From the NCBI GenBank assembly GCA_003254885.1, contig QANT01008699.1:1-61234 (forward strand): a stretch of DNA of 61,234 bases. Direction: 5' to 3'. Of the stretch, positions 1 to 10,562 are shown piece by piece (position 1 is the first letter of the stretch; each line of letters starts with the position of its first letter). The notes below the pieces were generated by a model. The model saw only the letters and a list, made by a program, of their open reading frames with translations. It made no database searches and was not told the DNA's origin. Position numbers and translations under genes: made by a program. This DNA comes from Purshia tridentata. Taxonomy: Eukaryota > Streptophyta > Magnoliopsida > Rosales > Rosaceae.

Positions 1-490
1 GTTTCTCACACAGACGGCCATTCCCGACACCTGTGACAACCCTTCTCCTAGTTGCATCTCTCTGTCATTCTCTTTCAATCTCCAAACAAGAAGAAAACAT
101 AGGGAAACTGAGCCAAAAATTCAATCCCAATTATTAATTGCAAAAGGAGATTGAAAATGGCTTCAGACATACTGCACAAGCCAGCTAGCCACCCACTCCG
201 CCATTGGCGGCTGCAACTCTCCCTCTTCCCCTCTTTTTCCTTTTTTTTCCCTCTCCCTTTCCTTTTCTTTCTCCATCTTCCCTTTTAGAAGGAGGCTACT
301 TTTCCTTCTCTCACTCTAAAACCCACAACCAATTTCACTCCCAACATTTCCCTCTGTCGTGCTCCCTTTCTCCCTGTCTCACAAAATGTACAAAAGCTGC
401 ACTTTCTCTCCTCCTTCTCTCCCTCACCCTCTACTAGCTAATCTCACTCTCCACCTCCAAAACGGCGTCGCGACAACGGAGTTGTGGTGT
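1..490. other. Leader-like, pyrimidine-rich DNA; no gene established
   Basis: The first 150 bases read like a plant 5' UTR on the plus strand. An ATG at 157 follows a purine-rich stretch, but its frame closes after 46 codons at about 295. From 220 to 430 the plus strand is almost pure C/T. A longer plus frame (204-437) is only leucine, serine and proline from this C/T tract and is not convincing. One reading is that this is the 5' end of a gene whose body was displaced by the element beginning near 494; that is inference. Confidence 0.25.
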
Positions 491-1202
491 GTGGTGACAC
501 GCCCCGACCCTCAGGCACGTGTCCAAGCTGCTGAAAACTGACAACCGTTCCTGTGGGCCCTGTTTCTGAAACTATGAGCCATGAATAATAAAATAATTTA
601 CTGAAATAACTGTAACTTTACAAAACACATTTATAAAATCAAGTGTAAAACCCTTTACATGAAAGTAAAACCGTAAAATAAGTTTTTCTGAAACTGCTGC
701 TGGTCCCGCTGCCTCGTCTTCTCTCCACTGCCTCCTCAGCTTGCTCAACCTGCAAAACCAAACCCTGCACCCAACCACAGGTGCACCGGGTTTACACACA
801 AACCCGGTAAGCTCACTAGAGCTCGTATGAGTGAAATCTACTGAAAACCTCAAATTAAATTCAATTTAGATAATCAATCATAATCCACTTTAATGCCTCA
901 CGCCCAATCAAACCGCAACTCACGAATCATAAATCTCAACCTGATCACCAAATCCTCTAAACCGATCAAATCCCTGTCCCAAACTGTAATTTCTCAATTA
1001 TCCTCAATTGATTCCCTAAACTGAAAATCACCTTAATCTACACCACAAGGTACTAACTTAGAATCCCACTAGATTCTCCATTAAAACCACTGATACTCTG
1101 AAACCTTTTTCTTACCCTTACATCTCAAAAACCTTTGTTACTCAAACCCCGGTAATCGATTCTCGCCTAACCTTTAAATTCCAAGTTTCTCAGTGCCTCA
1201 CT

Positions 1203-1413
1203 GTTACCCCTTGAGATTCCCCAGCTTTAAAACATTTTATAAATCTACTGAAAACTTTTTATAGAAATCCGAGGTTGAAATCCATTTTGCAAACTCTTTT
1301 AGAAAACAGTTACCCTTTGAGATTCCCCAGCTTTAAAACATTTCATAAATCTACTGAAAACTTTTTATAGAAATCCGCGTTTGAAATCCATTTTGCAAAC
1401 TCTTTTAGAAAAC
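1203..1413. repeat. 106-bp tandem duplication inside element A
   Basis: Bases 1203-1308 and 1309-1413 are near-identical copies. Each starts at GTTACCC followed by TTGAGATTCCCCAGC and ends near AGAAAACA. Only a few substitutions separate them, so the duplication is recent relative to the age of the element. Confidence 0.9.
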
Positions 1414-1582
1414 AATAAAGCGGATCAAAGTCCCAATTTATAAAACAAGAACTGAAAACTTTGATAAATCAATAAAACTAGTCAGGTTCCCAAAATATCA
1501 ATTAAAAACTGAAATCTATAATTGCTCAAGAACAACTGTAAGCCAACAAGATAAATAAAGCCATCGTCTAAGTACCCTGGAA

Positions 1583-1790
1583 AACTGGCCATACACTCGT
1601 ACGGAATGTTGCATCGTACGAGCAGGGCGAATCTAACTGGCCATACACCTGCACGGAATTCTGCATCGTGCAGGCAGGGCAAAGCTAACTGGCCATACAC
1701 CTGTACGGAATTCTGCATCGTACAGGCAGGGCAAAACTAACTGGCCATACGCCTGTACGGAATTCTACATCGTACATGCAGGGCAAATAA
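1583..1790. repeat. Four tandem 52-bp repeats, each with a hairpin
   Basis: The copies start at 1583, 1635, 1687 and 1739, an exact 52-bp period, each beginning AACTGGCCATAC. Each contains an 8-bp inverted repeat around an 11-base loop. Arms are at 1596-1603/1615-1622, 1648-1655/1667-1674, 1700-1707/1719-1726 and 1752-1759/1771-1778. The arm sequence differs between copies 1, 2 and 3, yet each pair stays perfectly complementary. Copy 4 has one mismatch, extended by an outer G-C pair. The following sequence (1796-1880) continues into the block shared with element B. Confidence 0.92.
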
Positions 1791-3461
1791 CTGTCATACG
1801 TGCACGCAGAGCTGCCCCCAAAAGGGCGAGGCACCGCAACACACGGCCCAAAGCCTATGTGTGTGTCACGATGGGTCCCAAAGACCTTACTGAACTTATC
1901 TGTAGCTGGGTACTCATACGGCAATTTAAAATCCACTTTTAAGTTCTTCAAACCACAACTAATAAAATCTTTTCTTAAAGAACCAAAGTTTCCAAAAACT
2001 GATAAGTAAAATCAAATCTTTAACTTTAACCAAGAATAAACTGAGTTCTTAAAATCAGTTTCCCAAAACCGAAATCTATATTAAATCACCTTGAAAAGCA
2101 ATAATCTTAAAATCCTGGGAGTCCCAATCCTAACCGAAAGTCTCCAACTGGAAATCACAAATCCTCAACACAATCACTGATCCTTACTTAAATTCCATTC
2201 CTAATTCCGTACCCCTCTTAACTAGTACCAGCAACCAAACAACCAAGCATTCAAAACAGCCAAGTAACTAACTAACTAAGAGTTAAAGGATTCCTAGGTT
2301 CACTCACCGTGACCACGCGAAAAGACTAAACTGCCCTTCGTGTTCTTCGTGGCTCCAATGCACGGATTCTAAAATCCGGCAGCATAACGACATCGGGGGT
2401 ACCAAATTCCCAAGCCGAGCGCACCTGTTAAGACCAGACAGTCCAAGATATAAACCAGAATTCACAACAAGTTCACCATCAAGCCAACAATCACGAAAAC
2501 GGGCGGGAATCACCACGCACGGTGGCTACCCGGTTCAAGAAACTCACCCAACCTCACCGGTGGTCCTACTAGGCTCTGGGGAGGCTGAACGGCACGAGAG
2601 GACACCAAACACGACCACCACGCACGGCAAAGCCGTGGTGGCCGTCGCTGCCTAACCTGGGAAAAACACAACCACCTTTTTAAAGCTCAAACCAAGGGCA
2701 CAGACTTCAAGAGGACGTCGAGGGGATCGAAAACCATACCTCACTCGACGGAGAAGGTGGCCGGAAACGCCTGAATTTCGCCGGAGAAGTCGCGGCCTTC
2801 AAGCCTTTGATTCGCCGCCCACGGCGGTCCAACCGATGATCCAAGCACACCACTGGGACGGGCTCAACGAAAGGAAGAATTCTGGGCGGTCGGCGAGCCT
2901 CGAAGTCGCCGCGATTGCCGCGATCGCCGTCGCGACGCCACTGTGCACGAGTTGGGTTTTCTCTTTCCAGCCGTTTCTGGGCTGGACGGTGGCTATGGGA
3001 AGCAAGAGGGGAAGGAGACGACCACGACAGGCCAAAGTCCGAGCCCAGCCGCCACCGGACGCGCCCCCACGCGCCGGTGGAAGCTGCGGCTGAATGTGGG
3101 TGTCGCGAGAGGGAGAAGCATCGGGAGAGGAGAGAGAAAATGAGGATTTTCTGGGGTTTTGGGCTTTTTAAAAATCACCTTTTTCAAAAATTACCAATGT
3201 GTCCTTCTCTTCACACGTCCGTAACTTTCAAACCGTAGCTCTGTTCGACGCGTGCTACGTGTCTACGAACTCGTGAGGACGAGACCTTTCCAACGAACCC
3301 AAAGTCAACGCGAAAAGCCCTCCCGAAAAAGTCAACTTTTACCCCCTTTTAAAAGTCAAACTTTAAAAATTTGAAACGCCAAAACGCTTTACTTTCCAAT
3401 TTAAAATCCCGAGAACTTTTAAAAAACTTTTCAAAACCACTTTGGAAAGTGCGGGGTGTTA

Positions 3462-3844
3462 CAATAAACACCTAAACACCCTAACATGAGCAACAATGAA
3501 GAGGCAGATAAACAGGTTGAAAACTTTTCAACAATAAAATGGGAGCGATGTAAATATTTAGAGAAAAAAAAAACAACCCACATATCCTACAAAAGACGGC
3601 AATTATCAAAGAACCACACAATTATCTCTCTCTCTCTCTCTTCTCTCTATTTTAGTGCCATAATCATTTAATTTATTTCCATTAGTTTACTTTACTGCCT
3701 TTACTTACCAGCTACCAGGAAACCTTTTCTCTTCATAGTTCACACCACTTCTTTAGTTCTTCATCTTCTTCTTCTTCTTCTCTCTCTCTCTCTCTTCATA
3801 TAGTTTGCCATCTGCATCTCAAGTCGCTACAATTATAATAAGCA
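3462..3844. other. Gene-free spacer with CT and CTT microsatellites
   Basis: Between element A and the Helitron remnant there is no gene. The plus strand carries a (CT)n run near 3629-3650 and CTT/CT runs near 3766-3797. Confidence 0.6.
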
Positions 3845-6800
3845 AAGGTGAAGCCATCAATCAAAATGGAAGATATTTCATCGTTCAGACAGCTCAAGGG
3901 CAACTTATAAATGTTCTAGATACAGCTGGATTCTATGATCCTTTACAATATATGTTGTTATTGCCTTACGGATCATATGGATGAGATATTAATAGTTGTG
4001 ATCATCATGGAAGAGAACTATCGCCTTGCGAGTATTATACATATATTTTACAGGTGCGTAACAAAATAAAAACCACCTAATTTTAGGGAATTAAAAAATG
4101 TTAACCCAAACTTTGATTTTGCAGATACTCTAGGAAGATTCATCAGTTCTACTTCAAAGGGGCAACTTTTACAATAGTAAGTCGTATATAATTACGTGAA
4201 AATTGAATCACACAAACTTAGGTGGGTACGTTCCCATCAAACAACGCTTCAAGCTGAACTTTACCAAGGCCTTCAAGACTCTCTAAATGCAGGTGAAAAT
4301 AATGCAGGTATGGATTTCTCTCCACAATCATAGCTAAATATTCTCCACCATGTAATAAGTGTGTAAAGTAATTACCAAACAAAAAATTTGCTGTCCCAAG
4401 TAACATCGATCGCAGAACTATTTTGCCATCATCATTTGTTGGAAGCCCACGTGACATGCATGAGTGATACCACGATGCAATGACTTTGGTTCAAAAAATG
4501 GGAAGCCTGATCTTTTTATCACAATGACATGCAACCCGAGTTGGGAAGAAATTAAAAGTGAATTACACTTTGGGCAAACGCTGCAAGATTGTCCCAACTT
4601 ACTCACCAGAATTTTCGAGCCCGGAGTTAAAGCAAGAGTTTGTCGATAAAGGGGTATTAGGCAAAGTTGTTGCACATGCTTATGTTATTGAATTTCATAA
4701 ACGAGGTCTTCCTCATGTTCACATGCTCATTGTGTTAGATGAAAATGATAAGGTTCACAACCCGGCCAGATGATTATAACTGCATTGTTAGAGCTGAAAT
4801 ACAGAAAGAAGAGGGAGAGCCACAACTTTACAATCCAGTGTTAAAACATATGATACATGGTCTGAGTGGAGTACCAAACCAACATTTCCCATTTATGAAA
4901 AAAGGCATATGTAAAAAAGGTTGCCCTAAATCCTTTGCACCTGTTACTATTCTAGGGAGTGATTCTTATCCAATTTATCGAAGACGAGGAGATCGCATGC
5001 ATGTCCCTCTGGATCAACATGAAATTGTAATGGTTGATAATAGTTGGGTTATTCCATACAATTTGTGGTTACTTTTAAAGTATGATTGTCACACCAATAT
5101 GGAAATATGTTGCAGTATGAAAAGTGTCAAGTACTTATATTACAAAGGACTAGACAGAGTCTCCCTTGAAGTATAGCCTGATCCTATTTTTGACGAGATA
5201 ACGCAATTTGTCCATGCAAGATGGGATTGTGCACTGGAAGCATTATGGCATATTATCGGTGTCGATTACAAATACATCTTCCAAACATGCAACATGTCCA
5301 ATTTCAAGCTAATGAGACTAACAAATATTTTGTCAAATGATGGATTATCAATGACAATGCTTACTGAATATTTCACTGTGAATCGTACAGATAAAGAATT
5401 GCATTGAGAGATAGTAGTAAAGAAAAATATGGACTAAACTAGTAAGGTGAAAAGAGTCATTGGGAGAATATACAGAGTCTAACCTTTTGAAGGTGAAAAT
5501 TTTTATCTTCGCATCCTCCTTAATCATGTCAGAGGACCAAGATTATTGTAGAATTTACGAACTGTTGAGGGTGTGATGTGTCCCACATTTAAGCAAGAAG
5601 CCGAAAGACGAGGTTAACCCATAAAATCCTATTTCTTGATTTCCCGGTGTTTTGTTTAAATATTTATATTTGTAACTTTCTTAATGCTCTTTTTGGTTTT
5701 GGTGTGTAGGTTTATTAGAAGAAGATGACATTATTCAACAATGTTGGCGTGAGGCCTCTTCAATGAGGATGCCATTAGCTTTACGAAGATTATTCATCAT
5801 AATTTTGGTATATTGTGAACCAACTGGCGTACAAAGATTATGGGATAATTTTATCCATTCTTGAGTGAAGATTATCATTCTTTAATCAATGAAAAAGATG
5901 TGTTTTTCATTAACAAACTCTTGCGCAATTTAAATAGATTATTAGAGCAGTTTAACAAGAATATTTCACAATTTAATCTTCCCCAGATAACAAGTGATGT
6001 TGAAACAAGCTCATTGGTGCCTAGGTGTATTCAAGATGAAATGTCTATATGCATTCCACAAAGAGACTTCAATGCAATTGAGTGTCTAAATGATGACCAA
6101 AGGTTTGCATTCAACACAATAATGGGCATAGTTGATTGTCATGAAAATTCAATATTCTTTGTGGATGGTCCAGGTAGAATTGAAAAAACTTACATATATC
6201 GTGCATTGTTACCAAACTTAAGAAGATTGGATCTTATAGCATTAACAACAGCAACATCTGGAATAGCAACTACGATATTGCTGAGTGGATTCAAGATTCA
6301 AGATTCTATTAAATCCTGATGCATCATCAATATGTTCTATTGCTAAACAAACTGATCTTGCAAAATTAACTCAAAAGACAAAGGCAATCATTTGAGATGA
6401 AGCCACAATGGTACCTTGTCATGTCTTTGAAGCACTGGATCAAACTTTCAAAGATATATTAAATGTCAATTTTGGGAGGAAAATAATGATCTTTGGTGGA
6501 GATTTTCGACAAGTTCTTCCTGTAGTTCCAAAAGGGACCAAAGCATAACTAATCCAAGCTAGTGTGGTGAAAGCAGCATTTTGGTTGTAAATAAAGATTC
6601 TGAAACTCAAATAAAATATCAAATCTAGAAATGATGAACACTTTTCAAAATTTTTACTTCGTGTTGATGATGGGAAAGAACATGTGGTCAAGGATGACAT
6701 GATTAAAATACCAAAAATTATGGTTTTACCGTGGAAAAGTGAACAATCCATTAATCAACTGATGATGTTTTCTTTAATTTGGAAGATCATGTATATGATG

Positions 6801-7435
6801 CAAGGTACATGGTGGAAAGAGCCTTAATAACCCCTATAAACGAAGTTGTTGACATGTTAAATGAAAAGATAATTGGTATTTTTCCAGGTGTGGCAGAGAC
6901 TTTGTATTCATTTGATAAGGTCGAGGACAACACAAGGAATTTGTATCAACTAGAAATTTTTAAATGCAATAACAAGTAGGTGTTTGCCTCCACACAAATT
7001 GACGTTAAAGAGAGGTGCTCCAATCAAGTTACTAAGGAATATTGATCCGAAATTGAGATTGTGTAATGGCACTAGATTATTATGTCGCGGTTCTTACCAA
7101 AACCTCATTGACATTGAACTTCTAACTGGACAATTTGCGGGAACTATAGTTTTTCTACCAAGAATTCCTATAAAAACTACAGAGATTGCTAGACTCCCAT
7201 TTGAATTGACAAGGACGCAGTTTCTAATCAAATTGAGTTTCTCCTAACAAATCTCAAGGTTAAACAATACCACATGTAGGTATTTATCTTTCATATCATG
7301 TTTTTAGTTATGGACAGCTATATATGGCTTCATCAAGAGGGGTTTCAAGGTCAACAACTAAAGTTCAAGTAAAAAAAGGTTCAATAACTAATGAAAGTGG
7401 CATTTTTCCCTAAAATGTGGTGTACAAAGAAGTAT
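3845..7435 (+). pseudogene. Decayed Helitron Rep/PIF1-like helicase
   Basis: Broken plus-strand frames are collinear with a Helitron replicase-helicase. 3900-4075 encodes the N-terminal segment with YDPLQY and LPYGSYG, followed by a stop. 4230-4310 has TLQAELYQGLQDSLNAG. 4490-4560 has PDLFITMTCNPSWEEI. 4650-4740 has RGLPHVHML, the HUH (His-x-His) motif of rolling-circle Rep. 5110-5160 has VKYLYYK, from the tyrosine-motif region. 5861-6319 starts the helicase; its Walker A reads GPGRIEKT where the family normally has GPGGTGKT. 6984-7247 and 7255-7435 give the helicase C terminus (LRNIDPKLRLCNGTRLL, then YGQLYMASSRGVSR and NVVYKE). Many stops and frameshifts separate the pieces, so it is non-functional. 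The Helitron ends (5' TC, 3' hairpin plus CTRR) were not located. Confidence 0.9.
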
Positions 7436-7693
7436 GGCTCCAACTCAACAACATATGACGTGTCTCTCATAAGGTATGTAATCATAATTTATTAGTACTA
7501 TTTTTATCAATTTAGTAACTACACCCACTTATTTTCATATTAATTGTTTGTTCTTATTACGTCCATGAACTTAACCACAGGCTTTTACACTAACAATATG
7601 ATTTGACTAAGTGTGAAGATACATTGATTCTAGTTTTTTTTTCATATAAACAAAAGAGATGTGTTGGTTCAAAAACAATAACTGTTTATTTGT

Positions 7694-7939
7694 ATGTCAA
7701 TTATTCCTAGGCTGGATATGCGTAGAATGCCATAAGCTGGAGAAAACTTCTTAGGAGGTTAAAAAAAAAAAAATTACATAAAACTAAAAAAAATTTAGTT
7801 GAGGATGTGGAATANATGTCAATTATTCCAAGGCTGGATATGCGTAGAATGCCATAAGCTGGAGAAAACTTCTTAGGAGAGGTTAAAAAAAAAAAAAATT
7901 ACATAAAACTAAAAAAAATTTAGTTGAGGATGTGGAATA
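7694..7939. repeat. Duplicated about 122-bp block flanking an N
   Basis: 7694-7814 and 7816-7939 are almost identical. They differ by one substitution near the start, a GA insertion and an A-run length. The only ambiguous base of the window, N at 7815, lies exactly between them. This looks like overlapping contig ends joined by a one-base gap rather than a biological tandem repeat. Confidence 0.9.
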
Positions 7940-8445
7940 CAAAAGAAGTAGAAGTAGAAGTAGAAGACAATATCTAATAGGCTTTGATAATGTTTGTTCT
8001 AGCTAGAAAAATTTTCATTTAGTTATTATGAAAACTTTGGTATGAATTAAACTATTTTTCATTAAAAGCAATATATGGTTGTCATTGATTTTATATTGTA
8101 GCGTTGGTGCTGCTTATTTCCTTTGAGTACGTAATATATGCTAGACTGTTAGGCATATATTTTGTGGAAATAGGGAGAACCATCTTGGGTATATTTTAAA
8201 TCACGTATAATTGTTTGTTCATGTTTGTCAATGCTATTGATTTTCTCTCTTTTGTTTATTGGCTTCCAGTTTGATTTGAGTTTTTTTTTTTTTTTGAACA
8301 ATTTGATTTTCATTTGAATTTACATATCGCTATCTCGAAAGCTCTGCATGTTTGTTGTTCTAATATTTGTTTTTTTCACTTTTAATTTTTTAATGTAAAC
8401 CTTTAATGTCCATAAGACCATTCATCAAATTTATGACAATTGCAG

Positions 8446-8553
8446 ATGAAGGAAGAGCGGCTGCTTCTTACACATCATGTTGATGCTGATGATGCAATCA
8501 ATATTATATAGAGAACCATTCATGACCTATTTGATCATTATGAGTTATTGATG
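8446..8553 (+). pseudogene. Exon-like island with splice sites and one stop
   Basis: TTGCAG precedes 8446 and GTAACAC follows 8553, giving a candidate 108-nt exon (36 codons, phase 0). The frame reads MKEERLLLTHHVDADDAINI and, after a TAG at 8509-8511, RTIHDLFDHYELLM. It is acidic/amphipathic, unlike its AT-rich surroundings. I do not recognise the parent protein. It could be a gene fragment carried by the adjacent Helitron, or a relic of an old gene. Confidence 0.35.
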
Positions 8554-9334
8554 GTAACACATTAATTTTTCCACAGTTTCTACTTAAATTGTGCACAATT
8601 TGAATTTAAATGGTTTCATAAGCATCTTATATGTCTTACTCAAAATGTTGTTTCATTTAGTGCAGAGACAGTTATTCCAATTCAATGAGTACCTTTGTTC
8701 ATGCCATGAGTTTTCTTTTTGGTCCAAGCATGAGTTGCTCATTATATATTCCTTTAATAATTCAAATAGTTTGGACTCTCTATTTTTTGCTGAGAGTTTT
8801 TCAAAATTTAGTTTGTATCAATTTCTATCTTCTGAAGTTAAGTTATACTAGCCTATTAGTTTTCCTCCCCCGTTTATATTCTCCCAACCATATCGATCTG
8901 TTCTCTTATTTAAAATAAAAACCAAAAATTCATACGATTAATGTTTATAGCAGTTTATGTACAGCTCCCAATTTTGACTATCTGGCAGTTTCTTTAGGTG
9001 GGGGTACATTACACCCGTGGCTTTATAATAGTTTTCTTCTTTCTAATTTTTTGAATTGGCATTTTAAAAAAAAAAAAATATTTATTAAAGGGGTATAATA
9101 TGCCAAAAATTAACATATGCGCAAAAGAAAGAATATTTTATAGACATACACAAACAATTCCAAGGCATTATGCAATTAATTTATTAGGCAAATTCCAATA
9201 CATACATCATGTAGCATTTGTTGAAACATAAAACTTTATTGATTTGCATTTAAACATTCAATTAACAATACAATAGGATCACAAATTATACAACAAATGT
9301 GGGGTTTTGTGGCTCAAACTTTTGTTGAACCCCA

Positions 9335-10405
9335 TCAAGGCAATGGCGTGAACCCGACCTCAAAAACGAACCCTCGGCAAACCCCATCACCGCTTCCTGG
9401 CACGTCATCTATCCACCGCCACTCGGCTTTATCAGAACAATGGTCCCACAAAGCCAACTTCTCCACTCTTTTGGCAGAAAAACAAATGCTATCGCCACCA
9501 CCAAACACCTTAAACTTGTTGGACTCCTGAAAACACTTGAACATCTCCACCGGCATTCGGCCAGCCTCGTTCCACTCCAAACTATCCAAATCCAACCTCA
9601 GTATCAAAATCGAGAATGACGACTTCAACCCACCCACCATCAAAACCTTGTTCCCCGTTCCACGAACCAAACGAGGTCTTTTCATAATGTCAAAGACGTC
9701 CCCCCACTCGTGCTTTTCGAGCTGAGTCCACATCTGCGAGCTCTTCAATTGTGAAATTGTGCACGTAAACAACTTCCATTGGCTCCTCCAAGGTGAGCCC
9801 ACATCGCAAAGAGCATAAACTGAGTCGCAGACTAAAATTGGGCTTCTAGGTTTTGACGGGAGGTTCGAAGAGAACTTGAACCACTGGCTCACGCCGCCTG
9901 AGAAGTAGAGCACAGCAAGCTCGGTGAGCACCATGACTTGTCTGGCGGAGTCGACAAGGACCGAGCCATGGCGCGACCAAGCCGAGCCAAGCTGAGGCAA
10001 GACGCGGAATTGACGAGTCACAGGGTTGCACACCAGGAGCGACTTGTTTGACTCGGACAAGTCAAGCGAGTCGCCCCAGAGGTAGATGAGGCCCGACGAA
10101 GAGGCCACAGGGTGTGGGGATCGAAATGGCAAGAAATCGAAGGTGAATCTCAGCCACTGGTTATGGTCGAGGTCGAACACTTGGAGGCATGGAGGGGAGG
10201 ACACGTGGTGGCGGTGGTTGTGATGATGGGGAGGGCGGAGGGCTAGGAGGCGAAGAGGTAGTGATTTGGTGGAGATGAGGTGTATAAAGCATGGTGATGT
10301 CAGGACTTGATTGAAGAGCTTGCAGACTAAGCGGCAGATCATAATCTGACGAAGGGGAAGGCCCAAGAAGATCTGATGGAGAGTGTCGTGTGGGAGGGAG
10401 TCCAT
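9335..10405 (-). CDS. F-box/kelch-type protein (SCF substrate receptor)
   Basis: An intronless 356-residue frame. Residues 1-45 form an F-box (MDSLPHDTLHQIFLGLPLRQ followed by an R-x-VCK segment), which binds SKP1/ASK in SCF ubiquitin ligases. The remainder resembles the galactose-oxidase/kelch-like C-terminal half of plant F-box proteins related to At5g43190/At5g15710: hydrophobic beta-strand repeats such as SGLIYLWGD, GNKVLMVGGL and FKVFGGGDSICF. The target substrate cannot be read from sequence. A His-rich insert lies near residues 58-67 (PPHHHNHRHH). The start is the first ATG after a TATA box at 10531-10538. Element B lies just upstream of that promoter, so distal regulatory DNA may be transposon-derived. 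No break is seen in the frame. Confidence 0.85.
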   Translation of the reverse strand: MDSLPHDTLHQIFLGLPLRQIMICRLVCKLFNQVLTSPCFIHLISTKSLPLRLLALRPPHHHNHRHHVSSPPCLQVFDLDHNQWLRFTFDFLPFRSPHPVASSSGLIYLWGDSLDLSESNKSLLVCNPVTRQFRVLPQLGSAWSRHGSVLVDSARQVMVLTELAVLYFSGGVSQWFKFSSNLPSKPRSPILVCDSVYALCDVGSPWRSQWKLFTCTISQLKSSQMWTQLEKHEWGDVFDIMKRPRLVRGTGNKVLMVGGLKSSFSILILRLDLDSLEWNEAGRMPVEMFKCFQESNKFKVFGGGDSICFSAKRVEKLALWDHCSDKAEWRWIDDVPGSGDGVCRGFVFEVGFTPLP

Positions 10406-10530
10406 GGTCTTTCAAGTGATAGAATCAACCCCAAATTTCACCCTGAATCTCGAAGTAATCCTGCAAGAATCTAATATCAAGAAAATCTTACCAAAAATTC
10501 GACATAACCTCTCTTAAAATTGGACTAACC

Positions 10531-10538
10531 TATTTATA
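10531..10538 (-). promoter_or_regulatory. TATA box of the F-box gene
   Basis: On the minus strand the bases read TATAAATA, 126 bp upstream of the ATG at 10405. This predicts transcription starting near 10500 and a 5' UTR of roughly 95 nt. Confidence 0.5.
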
Positions 10539-10562
10539 AAGAACCTGTGAAAAACACTTCTA

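Larger units (their letters stand above)
494..3461. mobile_element. Large LTR-like element A (probable solo LTR, non-coding)
   Basis: The left edge reads TGACACGCCCCGAC and the right edge GCGGGGTGTTACA, so the ends are imperfect inverted repeats beginning TG and ending CA. Such ends are typical of long LTRs of plant Ty3/gypsy elements. There is no coding capacity. The interior holds a 106-bp tandem duplication, four 52-bp hairpin repeats, and a GC-rich segment (about 2700-3110) followed by an AT-rich right arm. The block around 1796-1890 and the right arm around 3210-3340 closely match element B, so the two belong to one family. The 5 bp on either side do not match, so no target-site duplication is seen. 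Family assignment from the ends is inference; a MULE-like origin is the main alternative. Confidence 0.55.
7436..9290. other. Gene-free AT-rich DNA downstream of the Helitron
   Basis: No intact gene is seen. The stretch holds a duplicated block around an N (7694-7939), T- and A-homopolymers (8281-8295, 9066-9079), and one exon-like island at 8446-8553. Open frames at 8591-8918 are hydrophobic, low-complexity translations of AT-rich sequence and resemble no protein I recognise. Confidence 0.6.

Noticed and set aside
1583..1790. CRISPR-like array
   Set aside because: Direct repeats are contiguous with no unique spacers, in a plant transposon; it is a minisatellite with hairpins.
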